32,151 nucleotides of DNA, taken from the NCBI GenBank assembly GCA_031283665.1, contig JAITBJ010000048.1:1-32151 (forward strand), written 5' to 3'. How positions within the stretch are numbered: the stretch's first letter is position 1; each line of letters opens with the position of its first letter. This document shows positions 32,094 to 32,151 of the stretch, in pieces. The DNA is from Candidatus Opitulatrix cubana (lineage in GTDB: Bacteria > Actinomycetota > Actinomycetes > Actinomycetales > Bifidobacteriaceae). The notes beneath the pieces were generated by a model. It had not been told where the DNA came from. It saw nothing but the letters and a program-made list of their open reading frames with translations, and did not search any database. Position numbers and translations under genes: made by a program.

Positions 32094-32151
32094 ATGGCAG
32101 TACCAAAGTTTAAAACATCAAAAAGTCATACACGGAGCAGACGTGCGAATT
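32094..32151 (+). CDS. rpmF: 50S ribosomal protein L32, N-terminal part only
   Basis: The frame begins MAVPKFKTSKSHTRSRRAN and runs off the window after 19 codons. M-A-V-P-K-x-K-T-S-x-S-x-T-R-x-R-R is the start of L32. A strong ribosome binding site (TAAGGAGAAA) precedes the ATG. Its return to housekeeping function marks the right boundary of the defence-like island. Confidence 0.9.
   Translation, partial: MAVPKFKTSKSHTRSRRAN

Noticed and set aside
1..32151. CRISPR arrays, insertion sequences, integrase or att sites
   Set aside because: I found no direct-repeat/spacer array, no transposase or integrase gene and no terminal repeats; the island's mobility is inferred only from composition and gene content.

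Overview
The window looks like a chromosome segment of a low-GC, fermentative member of the Actinomycetota. Evidence: a PASTA-domain Ser/Thr kinase, a secreted amidase with LGFP repeats (a largely actinobacterial cell-wall repeat), a NusG with a long charged N-terminal extension, rplS directly followed by lepB, and many apparently leaderless mRNAs. A bifunctional AdhE and an all-in-one sugar PTS point to anaerobic, sugar-fermenting life. I cannot name the genus; a Bifidobacteriales-like lineage is a guess.

Layout. 1-900: two minus-strand genes, one a membrane-anchored protein with a phage-tail-fibre-like motif and a G8 tract at its promoter. 997-1069: tRNA-Trp. 1223-4401: a tight housekeeping operon, secE-nusG-rplK-rplA-rplS-lepB. 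4526-10963: adhE, a peptidoglycan amidase and a PTS IIBCA permease. 11052-14980: the principal sigma factor with a PASTA kinase 3 bases behind it, then two small membrane proteins (DUF4234-like and DUF2752). 14957-15480: ogt directly behind tRNA-Arg. 15575-18634: a sugar-transporter/GH3 glycosidase pair. 18621-21519: small membrane and hyperacidic proteins, with a frameshifted three-TM/double-psi-barrel gene, a C8 tract and a duplicated promoter segment. 21619-31972: a visibly more AT-rich defence-like island: a coiled-coil membrane protein, a zinc-finger protein, a methyltransferase-like partner, a 1440-aa nuclease/helicase/methyltransferase fusion, a PrrC/RloC-like ATPase with a possible anticodon-nuclease triad, and a gene broken by an in-frame stop. 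32094-end: start of rpmF.

How the genes fit together. The core half serves translation, secretion, fermentation and wall turnover. The island reads as a restriction-modification system paired with a candidate back-up suicide RNase, the logic known for PrrC and RloC.

Three patterns are not explained by gene content. (1) Five housekeeping genes have the segment containing their stop codon tandemly duplicated just downstream (periods 14-19, never a multiple of 3). (2) At least six genes have an extended -10 box ending exactly 6 bases before the ATG and no ribosome binding site, so they are probably leaderless. (3) Two 8-base C/G tracts sit in promoter regions of an otherwise AT-rich sequence, one exactly at a -35 position.
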